Below are positions 39,865 through 51,425 of a stretch of 64,000 bases of DNA, piece after piece. The notes under the pieces were generated by a model. That model saw nothing but the letters and a program-made list of their open reading frames with translations, searched no databases and was not told the origin of the DNA. Within the stretch, counting starts at the first letter, position 1; each line of letters opens with the position of its first letter. The position numbers were made by a program, and so were the translations under genes. Source of the DNA: Osedax fenrisi (lineage: Eukaryota > Annelida > Polychaeta > Sabellida > Siboglinidae); NCBI GenBank assembly GCA_964019155.1, contig OZ025241.1, positions 62,648,634-62,712,633 on the forward strand. The letters are read 5' to 3'.

Positions 39865-42800
39865 TATACCATTATCATATTAAATTTATTAATTAGATCA
39901 AATGAATAATATTATAAAATTAATTTATTTAATTGACCTTAATTTTTCTAGGATCTTTGAATGAATTCGATGAAAGATTTAGAGTCTTTATATTTCTACA
40001 ACCATTGAGTAGAGATTCGAATAACTGAAATTAATTATTATATAAGAAATAAATTAATATGTATATTATATATTTATATATATATATATATGTTAATCTT
40101 AAACTAACATTATTTAATAGAAGATCACATGATTTTAAATTTAGTTCTTCAATATTATTCTTAACTGATAGGAAATTATAGAGGGCCTGAAATTATATAT
40201 TAAAATAATATGACAAAAAGGTATTTATCAAATAATTTATATAATTAATTAATAATATAATATAATTTCAAATTCACTATTTAATGATAAAATGTATTTT
40301 TATAATAAATTTATTTACATACTCTGTATATAATTATATAATTATATATGGAGTTGGTATAATATCAACTTGTTAATATCATACATATTTTAAAACTTGT
40401 TGAATATATATATATATATATATATATAAATATTGAATATAATAATAATACAATAATAAGATAACATACTGGAGTATCTTCAATCTTCATTGAGTTATTA
40501 CTGATGTCAAGACGTACTAAAGTTTGTTGAATTGAAGTATTACAAGACAGCGATTCTATAACAAACTTATTGAAGTTGTAGAAATAGTTTCCAGCCATAG
40601 ACAATGATATGAGCTTACGACATTGGTTGATGTAAGGACATAGGAATAACAGAGCTGTGGAAGGATGAGATATCGATGATTAACAACACAACCTTATAGT
40701 ACAGTATAAAGATAACTTAACCTTTATCATCTAGTCCATTGTTGGATATGTTCAGATGTTTTAAACGTGATGCGATATTCCTAGAATTGTCTACAAACTC
40801 TCTTATGAAATCACTAGAAATAAGATATGTTTGTACAATATTGATAATTTCTATTTATGATAATTATAATTTATAAAATATTAAAATAGTAAAATTAAAT
40901 TTGAATAAAACTAAAATTGTCAATTAATTTAAATTATATTGTTATTGTTATTGTTATTTTTATTTGGTGGAGTCCTTTCATCCCATTCAGGAACTTAGAT
41001 GAAGTTTTCACTTATAACCATATATGGCTCTAATGTCCCTTCGAAGCCGCTCTCATGTTAAGGCATCCATGGTTTTAATGAGAGACGATCATTTATTTAT
41101 ACACAATTATATAAGATCACTTCTAAATAATATTTTAAGACCCATTTTATAAAATTAATTAATGGTCCGGACGAGGTTCGAACCCGTGTCCTACTGCTTG
41201 TGTGTCTGGGGCCGGTTGCTGCGACATTTGATAATTTTAGCGTACGCAACGCGCTAGCAAAATTGGCCTGCGCCATGTCCTTAGCCATATGCAAATCGAG
41301 TTGTTCCGACAATTAAAATAAATGTCCTAGCCTAGCTAATTCTAGCGCGTATTATCTCGGCGACTGTCCGACTATGCGTATCGTATAGAATAAAAAAGAA
41401 TTTTTTATGAAACTTTAAATCCAAAATAAATAAAATATGCTTATGTTATATTCAAAACAGTGTGAAATAACTTAATACAATAATATATATTAAAATAATT
41501 AATTATTAATAATTATATTATTATAATTCAATTAATAAATATTAACTATTTAAATATACAACATATGCGCACTCACTATTTTTAGTTAATATAAAGTAGC
41601 GCCACCTATAAAATTATTTTAATGTGTCACTCAAATCTAAAAATAGAATATAGTTATAATTATAATTGAAATATATAACAATAATACGCGCATATAATGT
41701 ATATAAATTTCAACTTAAAACATTCTCAATCATATACAAGTGTATAAATAGAAAACATATATATTATTAACTATAGTTTGAAGACTAAACAAGCTTGATT
41801 CTTCCTCTACCTATGCATTTATGCCAAACTCTGAAATTATTTTATATATATATATATCTGAATATACACCTATATAAATAGGTCATACAAATTATGATAT
41901 TTTCAAGTTTTAAAATGTATATTAGTTTGATTAATTAATAACATTAAATAAATATATTATGTTATTATTATTAATGATATGTTAAGTGAATATTTATATG
42001 TACATTATATAATATAGAAACAATATTTATATACGTGGATTCACATTACATTTATAATATTAAAATGAACAATTTATTTTAACACAGCCTTATTTATTTC
42101 GATTAATAGGATCGATTAATCGATTAATATATGTCTTAAATATAAATTTATATTTATACTTTAATATAAGTACAGTATATATAGTATATTAATTAATTAT
42201 TGAAGTTTATATTGAATATAATATTCTGAATATATTGTAATAATTTTAAAGATAGATTCTATAGTTTATTGTATATTATATTGGGTTATACTCGATAATA
42301 TTTGTAATTATATTATTATAATAATTATATATTTATATAATTATTATAATTGTATATCCAATACATACTACAATACAATTAAATTGGGAATAAAATGGGA
42401 AATAAGCAAAACATTTTATTTAATATTTAGCTAACGCCAGCTATTAGTTGTCCTTAATAAATGGGTAAAATAAACGCTGCTTGTTTAATTTATATGTCGG
42501 TACAACTCGATGACTTTAGCTTAGCATTTTGATCATTTTTACGCGCTAGAACATCGGAACAACCGATCGCTAGCAAGCGCTAAGGCGAATTTGTTCGCCT
42601 TAATGACGCGCGCCTACGCTATTTATTTTTCATCCGAACAACTCAATATCGTAAAATAAGTGTAGGATAAGCGTAGGCCAATTTTATTTTATCGGAGCAA
42701 CTGGCCCCTGACGCCTTAGCCACTGAGCCACACAGGCAGTTTTAATATACCGGTAATTATATAAATATGTTTATTATAGAATAAATTATGAAATATTTAA

Positions 42801-44175
42801 TATCATGAATATTAATTCATATATAATATATTATATATATTTATATATAAATCAGAAAATTTCATATTTATATATATATATATATATATATTATAAGTGT
42901 AATATGAGTATATAATGATTATGTAATATAATACAAAATACACATCTGAAATCAATTATAAACCTTTTAATACCAGTATCCGAGAAATCCAGGCAATCAA
43001 TGACTTCATTAGTATTCATAATCTGAAGAACGGCTTTCAATATGTCTGTATGCTGTAGAACAACAGTAGTCACTTAACACATATAATATACAATAATAGT
43101 AGAATTAGAATAAACTTATCTAATGATAAGAATATTATTCATAAATCAATACTGTTTAAAATATTAACCATTTTTTCTCCAGATAAATTAAGAGTCTTGA
43201 ACCAAGCATTCCTATTCAGACATTTGATAATAGGAAGTATGTGACTATAATCGTAATAGGCATAATCTTGTATCCGAAACTCTTTATTCATCAGTGAATT
43301 ATTTTCAATATCCTAAATTAGATATTATATATATATATATTTCATTAATAACAAAAATACTAACCCAAATTACATCATTATTATAATCAATATCCATTTT
43401 ATCACATATCAATTTATACATCTCTGCCATTCCTATTAAATACAGTATATAATAGAATAAAATGTTAGGTGATATTATGAACCAACCATCACAAGCTGGT
43501 ATTAATTTAGTATTTTGAAAATTAAGTAATTTCTTCGATCTCAATGTCGGCGAAATATCAATAAATATATACCTCCTGCAAACAAATGAGTAATTCAATA
43601 TAACACATTATAATAAAGTATGATTCATCGTGTTCTATAAATAACTACAGTGTAAACAAGCTATAATAGTCATGTTATAACCATGGCTTTTGACTGGGAT
43701 ATATTCTGGCTTGAATTGATAAGATGTGTTGTATCAGCACATCAAACTCGATCGCTGTAGACAGACAAATAGTCCTCGAGGCAGTCTTACCCGATGAGAA
43801 CTCTAACTTAATCTACAAACCACCGATAATCAATAATCAATATTATTACGCGGCGTTACGTGATTAATAATTAAATAAGCATCAACGTATCTAACCAATT
43901 TATCGGATGCGCTTTCCACGTGCGACAAGTCCATAAGGTGGTAGACCTGATCAATCTGGTGTCGGGGAGTGCATCGGTCAGCAGAGGTTATAGGTCAAGG
44001 TATGACTTACCTTGGACGGAGCCTTGTAGGTGAACATGAGAAGCTTGTACTCGAGCAAGACCAGCACTCGTTCCGTCTGCTTGATAGTGTCCAGTACTGG
44101 TAACATGGACAGTATCTCAAAGTCTTCGAGTTGTTCATTGATGCTGACTAGAGTGGAGTGAAAGTGTTTGTCCAT
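31077..44175 (-). CDS. CARMIL-like capping protein regulator, 39 exons
   Basis: CARMIL proteins bind actin capping protein at the plasma membrane, weaken its hold on filament barbed ends and link to myosin-I; this is family knowledge. I joined exons by AG acceptors and GT donors; all 38 junctions preserve frame with no internal stop, giving about 1,403 codons, near the usual family length. Domain order matches the family: PH-like (1-125), leucine-rich repeats (about 170-650), helical segment (650-780), low-complexity linker, a CPI motif near residue 1,195, then a proline-rich tail. I start at ATG 44175-44173. An in-frame ATG at 44236-44238 would add an HTHTHT tract read from a microsatellite. 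Stop codon is at 31077-31079. Most introns are 50-120 bp; the longest (40814-42963) holds a split SINE. Upstream, a TGACTCA motif lies at 44304-44310, function untested. Which CARMIL paralogue it matches is not resolved. Confidence 0.92.
32629..32880. mobile_element. Possible retroposon 3' end with GATA-type tail in CARMIL intron 32
   Basis: A (GATA)n tract at 32629-32650 adjoins about 220 bp of less AT-rich unique sequence ending at 32880. On the minus strand this looks like a LINE or SINE 3' end with a (TATC)n tail. No coding frame. The family is unknown. Confidence 0.35.
32913..33390 (-). CDS. CARMIL exon 32: triple repeat and capping-protein-interaction motif
   Basis: The largest exon, 478 bp. 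After a basic start (SKPRHSKRLSF) come three copies of a 31-residue, 93-bp repeat with the core SQTSKKIDSDDFKIENKNII, then EDTLLEDDVFFSQVSGG and the motif KLQHLNKQRPKRLKTRQ. That last block fits the CPI consensus LxHxTxxRPK of CARMIL and other capping-protein regulators. The Thr is Asn here; Leu, His, Arg, Pro and Lys are kept. The acidic DDVFF just before it also fits the family. Two in-frame acceptors are possible, before 33390 or before 33375. Confidence 0.9.
33466..33739 (-). mobile_element. tRNA-derived SINE in CARMIL intron 31
   Basis: Same family as 9997-10294 and in the same orientation as the host gene. More diverged, with several changes in both Pol III boxes, so probably an older insertion. 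Confidence 0.85.
33743..34250. repeat. 254-bp tandem duplication in CARMIL intron 31
   Basis: 33743-33996 and 33997-34250 are direct copies with, by eye, a single difference (CAGTTG versus CAATTG). A very recent duplication that adds no coding sequence under the chosen gene model. Confidence 0.93.
34518..35557 (-). CDS. CARMIL exons 30-31: proline/serine-rich segment
   Basis: Exon 30 (35099-35557, 459 bp) encodes about 153 residues rich in Pro, Ser, Thr and Met, with SH3-ligand-like stretches such as KKAPARPTTGP, LPTRPPSLPA and SPPIPSR. Exon 31 (34518-34544, 27 bp) adds DDDKPIDII. Exon 30 is distinctly less AT-rich than its surroundings. In the absence of splicing it would end at a stop just past the donor at 35098, so a short isoform ending here is possible. 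Open frames on the plus strand over 35290-35571 are antisense shadows. Confidence 0.8.
35614..36413 (-). CDS. CARMIL exons 23-29: linker of micro-exons with a tandem exon duplication
   Basis: Exons 36381-36413, 36270-36321, 36167-36205, 36031-36087, 35875-35931, 35748-35783 and 35614-35682. They are 33-69 bp long and encode a polar linker. Exons 26 and 27 are copies of each other: both 57 bp, same phase, both encode TTI[K/R]ELSLEERYESICNK, and both follow an AACAG acceptor. Exon 29 reads DASLEDRLKALQNDSPVAAP. Five of these exons (25-29) start and end in phase 1, so any of those could be skipped without breaking frame. Confidence 0.78.
36471..37032 (-). CDS. CARMIL exons 19-22: helical domain
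   Basis: Exons 36931-37032, 36736-36864, 36614-36681 and 36471-36558 encode about 130 residues with strong helical periodicity, for example KLNNFIKKSLKLQMNVLE, CESEISNIIAEYENRIYS and IFNKIADNIIESLLEMFSK. In CARMIL proteins this follows the repeats and contributes to antiparallel dimerisation. Exons 19 and 20 start and end in phase 0. The position straight after the exit block of exon 18 supports the assignment; sequence identity to relatives is low, as is usual for this segment. Confidence 0.8.
37454..43312 (-). CDS. CARMIL exons 6-18: leucine-rich repeat domain
   Basis: Exons 43169-43312, 42964-43052, 40722-40813, 40470-40654, 40109-40186, 39938-40024, 39713-39810, 39022-39185, 38861-38963, 38750-38804, 38588-38691, 37630-37767 and 37454-37547. 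Typical repeat cores appear throughout: LKHLNISNNGLDD, LVRLDISNNSMK, IKTLNLSSNSFKD, INSLDISDNYFDKY, LKTLSLAGARIKS, LEYFDLSGNHMSD and LRRLNCDKNNLS. Exon 6 (EFRIQDYAYYDYSHILPII) fits the family's conserved REF..DF...D..PI entry block. Exon 18 (NRTIRRFDLPLHDISNAI) fits the conserved exit block (P.NDI.QA in relatives). The curved repeat domain is expected to dimerise and bind partners. Exon boundaries mostly fall within repeats. Intron 7, between exons 7 and 8, is 2.15 kb because of nested transposons. Confidence 0.9.
40938..42742 (-). mobile_element. tRNA-derived SINE in CARMIL intron 7, split by a later insertion
   Basis: The two parts, 40938-41208 and 42711-42742, join into a complete element when the inserted block is removed. 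The B box is canonical (GGTTCGAAC at 41175-41185 in antisense). The tail is an AACAAT-type repeat. It lies in sense orientation with the host gene. Confidence 0.9.
41209..42707. mobile_element. Non-autonomous Harbinger-like element nested in a SINE
   Basis: 1,499 bp with terminal inverted repeats GGGCC[G/A]GTTGC and an exact 3-bp target duplication CTG (41206-41208, 42708-42710), shown by the uninterrupted SINE copies. Both ends hold GC-rich arms with repeated GCGCTAGC/TAGCGC-type motifs and C[C/T]GAACAACTC-like motifs. No transposase frame is visible. A 3-bp duplication with GGG/CCC tips fits PIF/Harbinger-type elements, but the target is not the usual TWA, so the family call is tentative. 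Confidence 0.75.
43365..44175 (-). CDS. CARMIL exons 1-5: PH-like N-terminus
   Basis: Exons 44011-44175, 43896-43955, 43682-43812, 43487-43575 and 43365-43432. Exon 1 contains TERVLVLLEYKLLMFTYKA and exon 3 ends in HILSIQARIYPSQKP, which fit the first strands and the closing helix of the CARMIL PH domain that targets the protein to membranes. Exon 5 reads MAEMYKLICDKMDIDYNNDV followed by IW, matching the family linker (a Y..LC motif then EEVQW-like) that leads into the repeats. Introns are 52-106 bp. Phases run 0, 0, 2, 1, 0, so any missed exon here would have to be frame-neutral. Confidence 0.85.
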
Positions 44176-44711
44176 TAGATGACGGTCGCCGGAATGATAG
44201 TGAATTGTGTGTGTGTGTGTGCGTTGTTTACATTTCATGTGTGTGTGTGGGAAGTGCGTCTAACACGCCCCTTTAACAACGCATCATCAGTAGTAAGTGT
44301 TGATGACTCATGTTAAAGATACCATGTGACTTGTATTATATAATACTTTATTTATATAAGAATGTTTGTATGTCTAAACTCCTTATTATGGTATACTTCA
44401 TTACACTCGGCGCAGTGAAACAGTAACTACATAGATTTAATAATAACATATATATATATGTGTGATTGATATTGTTTGATATATATATAATACATACTTA
44501 TAATAAATGTCTACTACTATAATACTTTCAGGAGAGAATAAGGTATTTTTCTATATTTAACTTGATAATTATCATTATATCTTATATCTAGAGATAATTA
44601 ATATAAATGCTAATGTAAATTATATATATTAAATCAATTATTAGAAAATGTATCATTATTAATTATTTTATAATTTATAAATAAATAAATAACTTTTTAT
44701 TAGCAATACCA

Positions 44712-44751
<40 letters not shown>

Positions 44752-44776
44752 TTTAATATTTAGTAATAATTATCAT

Positions 44777-45571
44777 AAGGGCCGGGGAAACCTTGGCATT
44801 TTTTTTTTGGTGTTAACAATTTTATATTAATATTTTAAAATATTCAGATTTATCTTTAAAATGGTATTAAAAGTTTAAAATAAAAGTATTTCAAAGTATT
44901 TCTAATCGAGTTTTTAAACATAGTCCTGTAAAAAATATTTGATAAAATTTGAGTAATATTTGTGTACAAATATTCAGTTATGATACATTTTATTTTCATT
45001 ATTTATAATATTAATATTTATCTATAGAGCTATATCCAGTTTTCATGCAGGGAGTGGCGAAATACAATAACATTATATATAATAATAAAATGTATAAATA
45101 TCATAAATTTATTGTTATTTATTCAAAATAATATTGATAAAAACTTTAAAATGCTATATCTCAGAAATTTTTTTTTTGATTTTTTTTTGTTTTCAAACTA
45201 CTAATAATTGTGTCCAATTGCTTCAATTATTATAAAAATAATCTGAGTATGTATATATGATATTACTGATAATAAGCTATCCTATTAGAATGTCATAATT
45301 TTATTTTAAAATATACTAATTATTAATATTGTAAAAAAAGTTGATGAAAAAAAACAAAACAAAATATATAAATAAAATATTGGTGGTAACCGATAGCTTG
45401 TAGATGGTCATATGTTTAGATATAGGATAGGTTTTATAGATACGATATTTAGCTAACTATTGGTAAAAAAAGTAAGTAATTATATCCATTTTTATAAAGG
45501 TAGTAGTTTTTTAGTGACCCTCATTTTCTCTATCTTTTACATGTAAACTCAGCAAGGTGACCCCGGCCCTT
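44777..45571. mobile_element. TTAA-flanked piggyBac-like MITE
   Basis: About 795 bp between AAGGGCCGGGG and its complement CCCCGGCCCTT. The right flank reads TTAA; the left reads ATAA, probably mutated. The next inward bases ([A/T][A/C]ACCTTG) also match. No coding frame. The same right end, TTTTACATGTAAAC...CCCTTAA, recurs at 7140-7186. TTAA targets are typical of piggyBac. Confidence 0.65.
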
Positions 45572-45599
45572 AATGATATAAAATGGTATATAATTATAT

Positions 45600-45891
45600 A
45601 ATTAAAAATGTAAATATTATCATGTATATATTAAATTAATGATAAATAAATTAAATATATATAAATTTATATATATATACTTTGGTACACTATATATAGT
45701 ATATAATATTATTGAATGCAGTTCATATTATGAATCATTACGTTTCACCATTACATTAATATGTATCTATAGATAAGTCGCATTTACATTATGTATGATA
45801 TTTATGATATGATTAATGCACAGAATCCACATATCTATGACTATAGATTAAATTCAGTATATTAAAGTTAAAATGTATTATTTTACATTCT

Positions 45892-45930
<39 letters not shown>

Positions 45931-46105
45931 ACAACTATAGATAAACAATGTTACTATTAATTAATAAATACTTTCGTATATTTCCGTATATACAATTTAT
46001 TGAAGAAGTAGATTTAGCAGAAAGTAGGTGCATCTGGGAATAACACTTTTGTATCAAGATATGACTAGTATATATCATTAATTAATGTATAATTATAATA
46101 TACAT

Positions 46106-46136
<31 letters not shown>

Positions 46137-48490
46137 TTATATATGAAATATATTATATGTATATAGATTCTCGAATCTAAACTAATTAGTAGATAAATCA
46201 TGTAATATATTTTGAAAATTCACCATTTTTATAATATATTATATATTATATATTATTATTATTTTATTTTATGAACATAAGTTATATTATTATTATATAT
46301 TAACATATTATTATATTGCCAGTATATGATTATACATCTTTATTATTATTATGTTTTCTTAATTTAATACTATTATTATTATATCATCGATATATGATAT
46401 TTTTATTATACTAAAGATATTCTTAATATAAGCTACTTAATATAGTTTCTGAATATCTGTCTATATATTATATTAAATATTCGGGAAATATTCATTCATA
46501 TGCTTATATATCTACTATATAAAAGAAGGTCTATTTAATATTATATATATGTGTGTGTGTATGTGTGTGTCATCGATATAGTGAGAAAGTGGACCTGTAC
46601 AATTGAATGTAGTGTACGGCACTTTGCAATAGAGGCGCTGCAGTCGCAGCCTACTACCTGGCCCACTACTTTTTATTTCAAATTATATTTATTTATACAT
46701 ATATATTGATAATTAATATCAATTTTAATGTACTATCTATACTAAAATTAAAATTATATATTTAAAAACATCATATCAACATTCCTCGTAATTGTGTGTA
46801 TTTAAATTGAAGATATAATACTATTTTATTGATATTTATAATCTAAATCCATTGATATAGATAGAAGTCACTTTAATCTATTTCGACAAAAAGCATACTA
46901 TTTTAATATTTGACATATATAATATGACTAATATCCAATCAAAATCACTGATACCATTTTGTTCATTTATCGATAAAAGTGCCATTCACGTATCTATCTT
47001 TAACATGCATTGCGTGCGTCAATTTCTTATCCACTTTCTTTATATCGATGGTATGTGTGTGTGTGTGTGTGATTGTGTGTGTGTAATTGTGTGTGTGTGT
47101 GTGTGTATATGTGTATGTATAGAGCTAACTCGAGAACCGGGGGATGTCGAGAAAATGTGTTATACCCGATAACATCGGGCCGATATTAATCAATAAAACA
47201 GAATTGGTTCAGAAAATGTTTTTAATTTCGTACTTCATAACCGAGAAATACCCGCAAATTTTATAATAATTATTATAGTTATTATAGTTATAGATAAACA
47301 TAAGTAGAAAACAATATTTAGGTTACACTAATATTTGTCAGGTTAATTTAAGTTGGCTATCAATATAATCTTGAATAAGAATATATATATATATTTATAT
47401 ATATGTGTGTGTGTGTGTATGTGTGTGTGTGTGTGTGTGTTTGTGGACACCACAAGGTCGGGTATATATTACCAAGTGCTTTTACTTCGTTTATATTAAA
47501 TCTTAGTTTAAATTCTAATATATTGATAATAGAATAATGATTTAAAATTTAAAATTATAATAGCCATTCTAAATGGGTGTGCACATAGAGAACGTCGAGA
47601 AGTTTCCATTGCGTTTTTGTTATTCAAGCATAGAAATTACATTTTTTTAAATAGAATCATGTTTTAAAAAAAGTCGAAAACCCAAATTTTTTTATTAGAA
47701 AAATATGCAGGAAAATGGTCAAATTTCTTTTTATTAGCCCTTAACAAAAATTAAAAATGTTTCATTAACATTATAATTATATCATAATTATATTATACTC
47801 GATTATCATATTATATAATATATATAGTATTTGAAATATCTTTAATATATTTAAATATATTTAATAAATATGGAATTTATATAACATATCTAATAATATA
47901 GGTATAAGGAAACAATCCAATTTGTCATTAAAATTAAGTAAAAATAAATAATATAAGAATATATTTCACTAGAAAAATAACTACAATATAAAAAATCAAT
48001 TTTAATAAATATTAGATAAATACAAATTTATAACTTAAATTTGTTGATATATTCCTATATATAAATATATTACATTATTAAATTAATAGTTATATTACAA
48101 TTAATTTAGATAATATTAATTATGAATTTATATGAAGTCTATAAAAAACACATATGTGTTTTAAATTAGATAATATATATATTAGTGTAATGCAAATTAT
48201 ATTAAAATTATAACTACTAAATTTTAAATGAAATTATATTTGATGATATTTTAGAATATATCTGGAATATCATCATACGTTTATGTATTTATTTAACAAC
48301 ATTTTCTAGAATGTATCATCTGAAAATATTTTACGAACGAGTTGTGAACACTATTTATTTCCTGTAAAATTTTACGCAATATTTAGTCAATCCAATATGC
48401 TCTATCTTTTACCAATAATTTCCGGCAATAATAGTTACAAAAATAGATAATACTATATAATAATCATTGTTAATTTATAATTTATTGTTC
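45600..48490. other. AT-rich intergenic, no gene seen
   Basis: TA and GT tracts. A short less AT-rich patch at 46565-46670 (GAGGCGCTGCAGTCGCAGCC) has no recognised function. Confidence 0.55.
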
Positions 48491-48498
48491 ATTATTGT

Positions 48499-49273
48499 TC
48501 ATTCGACTAATGGATTTAATTTTATAATGATATCTTTTAATAATAACCCAAATAAAATTGTATTGATTGGTGCACATAAATTATAATTCCGATCAATATT
48601 ATCACGAGAAAGATATTCGTGTATTGTGAATGGTAGTGACAACATTTGTGGAGCCAGAAATATTGTATGGCAATATTTTCCTGAAAGTAAAGAAAGAAAG
48701 ATGTAGTGGGATACACACTTTACGATGGACGGTATATTATATCCCAATTTGTATATAAATGTCACGGTTATTGTGGATCGATTATATATATATATATAGA
48801 ATACCACTAATTTCCTACCAAATCATTACCTAACATAAAAACAAAATAATGTTACTTATATATATAAGATACCATTACAAATTTGTTGTCGTTACTAATT
48901 AACTTTTTGTGATAATACATAATGAATTGGTGTCATATAAATATTGGGCTGTATCTAAAAAAATATAAAAATTATTTAACAATAATTTACACTGTTCAAC
49001 TATAGAAGAAATTTAAATAAATAAAGATATCACAATAAATCAGAATATATAGTATACTATTAGGGGCTTCATAAAAGGGGGGATAGGGGATATGACCCCG
49101 TCCACTTTTAAAAGTGGGGGAGGGTATAATATCTAATATCCACACCACTTTTAAGATCTACAAATTATTTAATCTTTATGACTATTTTATTTCTGCTATG
49201 TATAGTCTTCGTAGTATAATTATATCCAACATTTCTATGACTTGTGCAACACAATACAAGTATACTATATACA

Positions 49274-49328
<55 letters not shown>

Positions 49329-49912
49329 GAACAAGTGATATTATAGATTTATAATCTTAGCAAAGTATATGGTAATAATTAATGAGTCTGAGACACCCCC
49401 CCCTTTTAATTACCATGTGACACTCCTATATAAGACTATAGTTTAACATAAATTATGAATCTATGCATGTTTATCATACATATAAGTTTCGTGTTAATAT
49501 TATATAATTAATGCATATATATAAAAAGTACAATCAAGTAAAGATTGGTATTTTATAATTTTATAATTTTATATCGACTATATTCACTTATAGTTGTACT
49601 AAGTTAAGTATTGCATTAGTTGGTTGGAATTATATATTTGTTCAACAAATTCAATTTATTCAAGTACATTTTAAATTGAATTTTATATTGAAGTTACTTT
49701 ATTGTAATATAGTTACTATAATTAGTATAGTATAATAATAATATATAATAATATAATGTAATAGTTACTATTATAGTACTATAATAATAAGTAATAATAT
49801 TTAGTTACTAAACATAAATTATATTTTAACATTAACATAATGATAATGTATCATATAATATTGGATTATATAAAGTTAATGTACCTTCTATATCTTCACG
49901 AATCCTTTCCAT
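48499..49912 (-). CDS. Unrecognised two-exon gene candidate
   Basis: A possible first exon 49885-49912 (MERIREDIE, donor GTACAT) and a last exon 48499-48683 (after TTTACTTTCAG: KYCHTIFLAPQMLSLPFTIH, then NLCAPINTILFGLLLKDIII, ending PLVE and stop) are phase-compatible (1/1). The second exon is unusually codon-like for this AT-rich stretch. There is no recognisable domain. The 1.2-kb gap holds a TA tract and a hAT-like remnant, and more exons may exist. It could equally be chance. Confidence 0.25.
49064..49430. mobile_element. Possible hAT-like remnant with G-run ends
   Basis: The left end TAGGGGCTTCATAAAAGGGG and TGACCCC echo the terminus at 10373. The right end (49395-49430) has a C-run and CTCCTATA. 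The interior is dominated by a TA tract. Weak support. Confidence 0.35.
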
Positions 49913-49919
49913 GATTATT

Positions 49920-51140
49920 CAATAAAATTATAATTTCAAATTAAATTTGTAATATGATACGAGTATTCAAGGTGTATAGTTCAATGTATGTTATTTATAC
50001 GTATCAATGATAACAATATTAGTTATCAAATATAATGTATTATTTATACATATTATATGTTAGATTAAATAAATCATATAATCATTTAATGATAAATTAC
50101 AATATAATATTGAATATAATTCTTATTGAATTATAATTTTATTATAAAAAATATTCATCATTAATCTTAAATTTATATTAATTTTATATATAAATATAAA
50201 TGATTTATATGTAAATAACATTTTGTTTATACATAAATGTTGACATAATAGAAATTTAACATTGATATATGTAAAAATATATATATATATTTTATTATAC
50301 AAAATTATTTTCAAAAATATATAATTTAAAATACCGGATACAAAAATTGTATTTTGTATATTTTAATATGATTATTAATATCTAAGCTATTCACATTTTA
50401 GGTGCGTACATTTATTTTAATGAAATATCTAGCTATAAAATTATACTCCAAATGATATAGTAACTTATGTTCATACACTTTTTTAAGAAATTTATAAATA
50501 TATCCTTAAAATACTTAAAATAAACATAAATCATGTGACTATATTTATTTCAGTAAAATAAATTATAGATGGCAATACTAGTATTCGTATTAAAATATAC
50601 AATTTGAAATACAATTTTGTTTATAATTTCGAATACATTTATTATATTATATATAATATTATATAATATATATAGTTGGATACCAAATCTAACTATATTA
50701 AAATATAATAAATAATTATAGATATTATTATTTAACATTTCCTAATCATTAATTACATATATTAGTGTATAAATACACTAATATAGCAATTATGTTGATG
50801 ATTTTTTTGGTAATTATCTGTAATTTATTATAGTACGAATCCAGACAGAGAAAAAAACTTATATACAAATAAGTATTTTATTAGATATTACCACATATAT
50901 ATATAATAATAGATTACATAATTATATATCTGTACATTACCGATATAAACTAATTTCATTATACTAAAAAATCAGTCATCTCTTTATAGGCGTTAATACT
51001 ATAGGATTATTCTACATTGAACTATATATATATATATATATAGTTATCTATAGTTAAAATGAATATGATAACATTGATATAATAATTAAATAATTTATAA
51101 AATAACAATAGGTATTTATATTATAATATAAGTATTTATA
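49920..51140. other. AT-rich intergenic, no gene seen
   Basis: Nothing beyond chance frames. Confidence 0.6.
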
Positions 51141-51149
51141 ATTCGGTAA

Positions 51150-51425
51150 TGGCGAGGACATGGAAATAGACAACGCCATCGACCCAGCAAACAGTAATAG
51201 CATCATAATAGCAACATTAATAGTTGGATAATAATAGCAAAATTATTATGATAATAGACTTTAAATAGCAGTATATATGTTATAACAGCAGAATAATAAC
51301 ATGAAAAATTAATAGCAGCATGATAGACATTTAATGGCAACATAATAGCAGCATAATATCACAATTTAAAAATTTGAGGCTATTCAATATGCTGTTATGT
51401 TGCTATTAGGAGGCTATTATAATTA
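51150..51425. repeat. AATAGCA-rich region with opposing CTATTA motifs
   Basis: About 12 irregular copies of [A/T]AATAGCA or TAATAGCAGCA on the plus strand are closed at the right by TGCTATTAGGAGGCTATTAT in reverse. The left end is GC-richer (GCGAGGACATGG, CGACCCAGCA). It looks like a degraded element with subterminal repeats, family unknown. Confidence 0.5.

Noticed and set aside
44176..44238. Upstream Met giving an HTHTHT-containing CARMIL N-terminus
   Set aside because: The extra residues come from a GT microsatellite; the downstream Met at 44175 fits the family better, though the longer form is not excluded.
46924..47172. 82-codon plus-strand frame
   Set aside because: The second half is a GT microsatellite and the first half shows no homology or splice signals.
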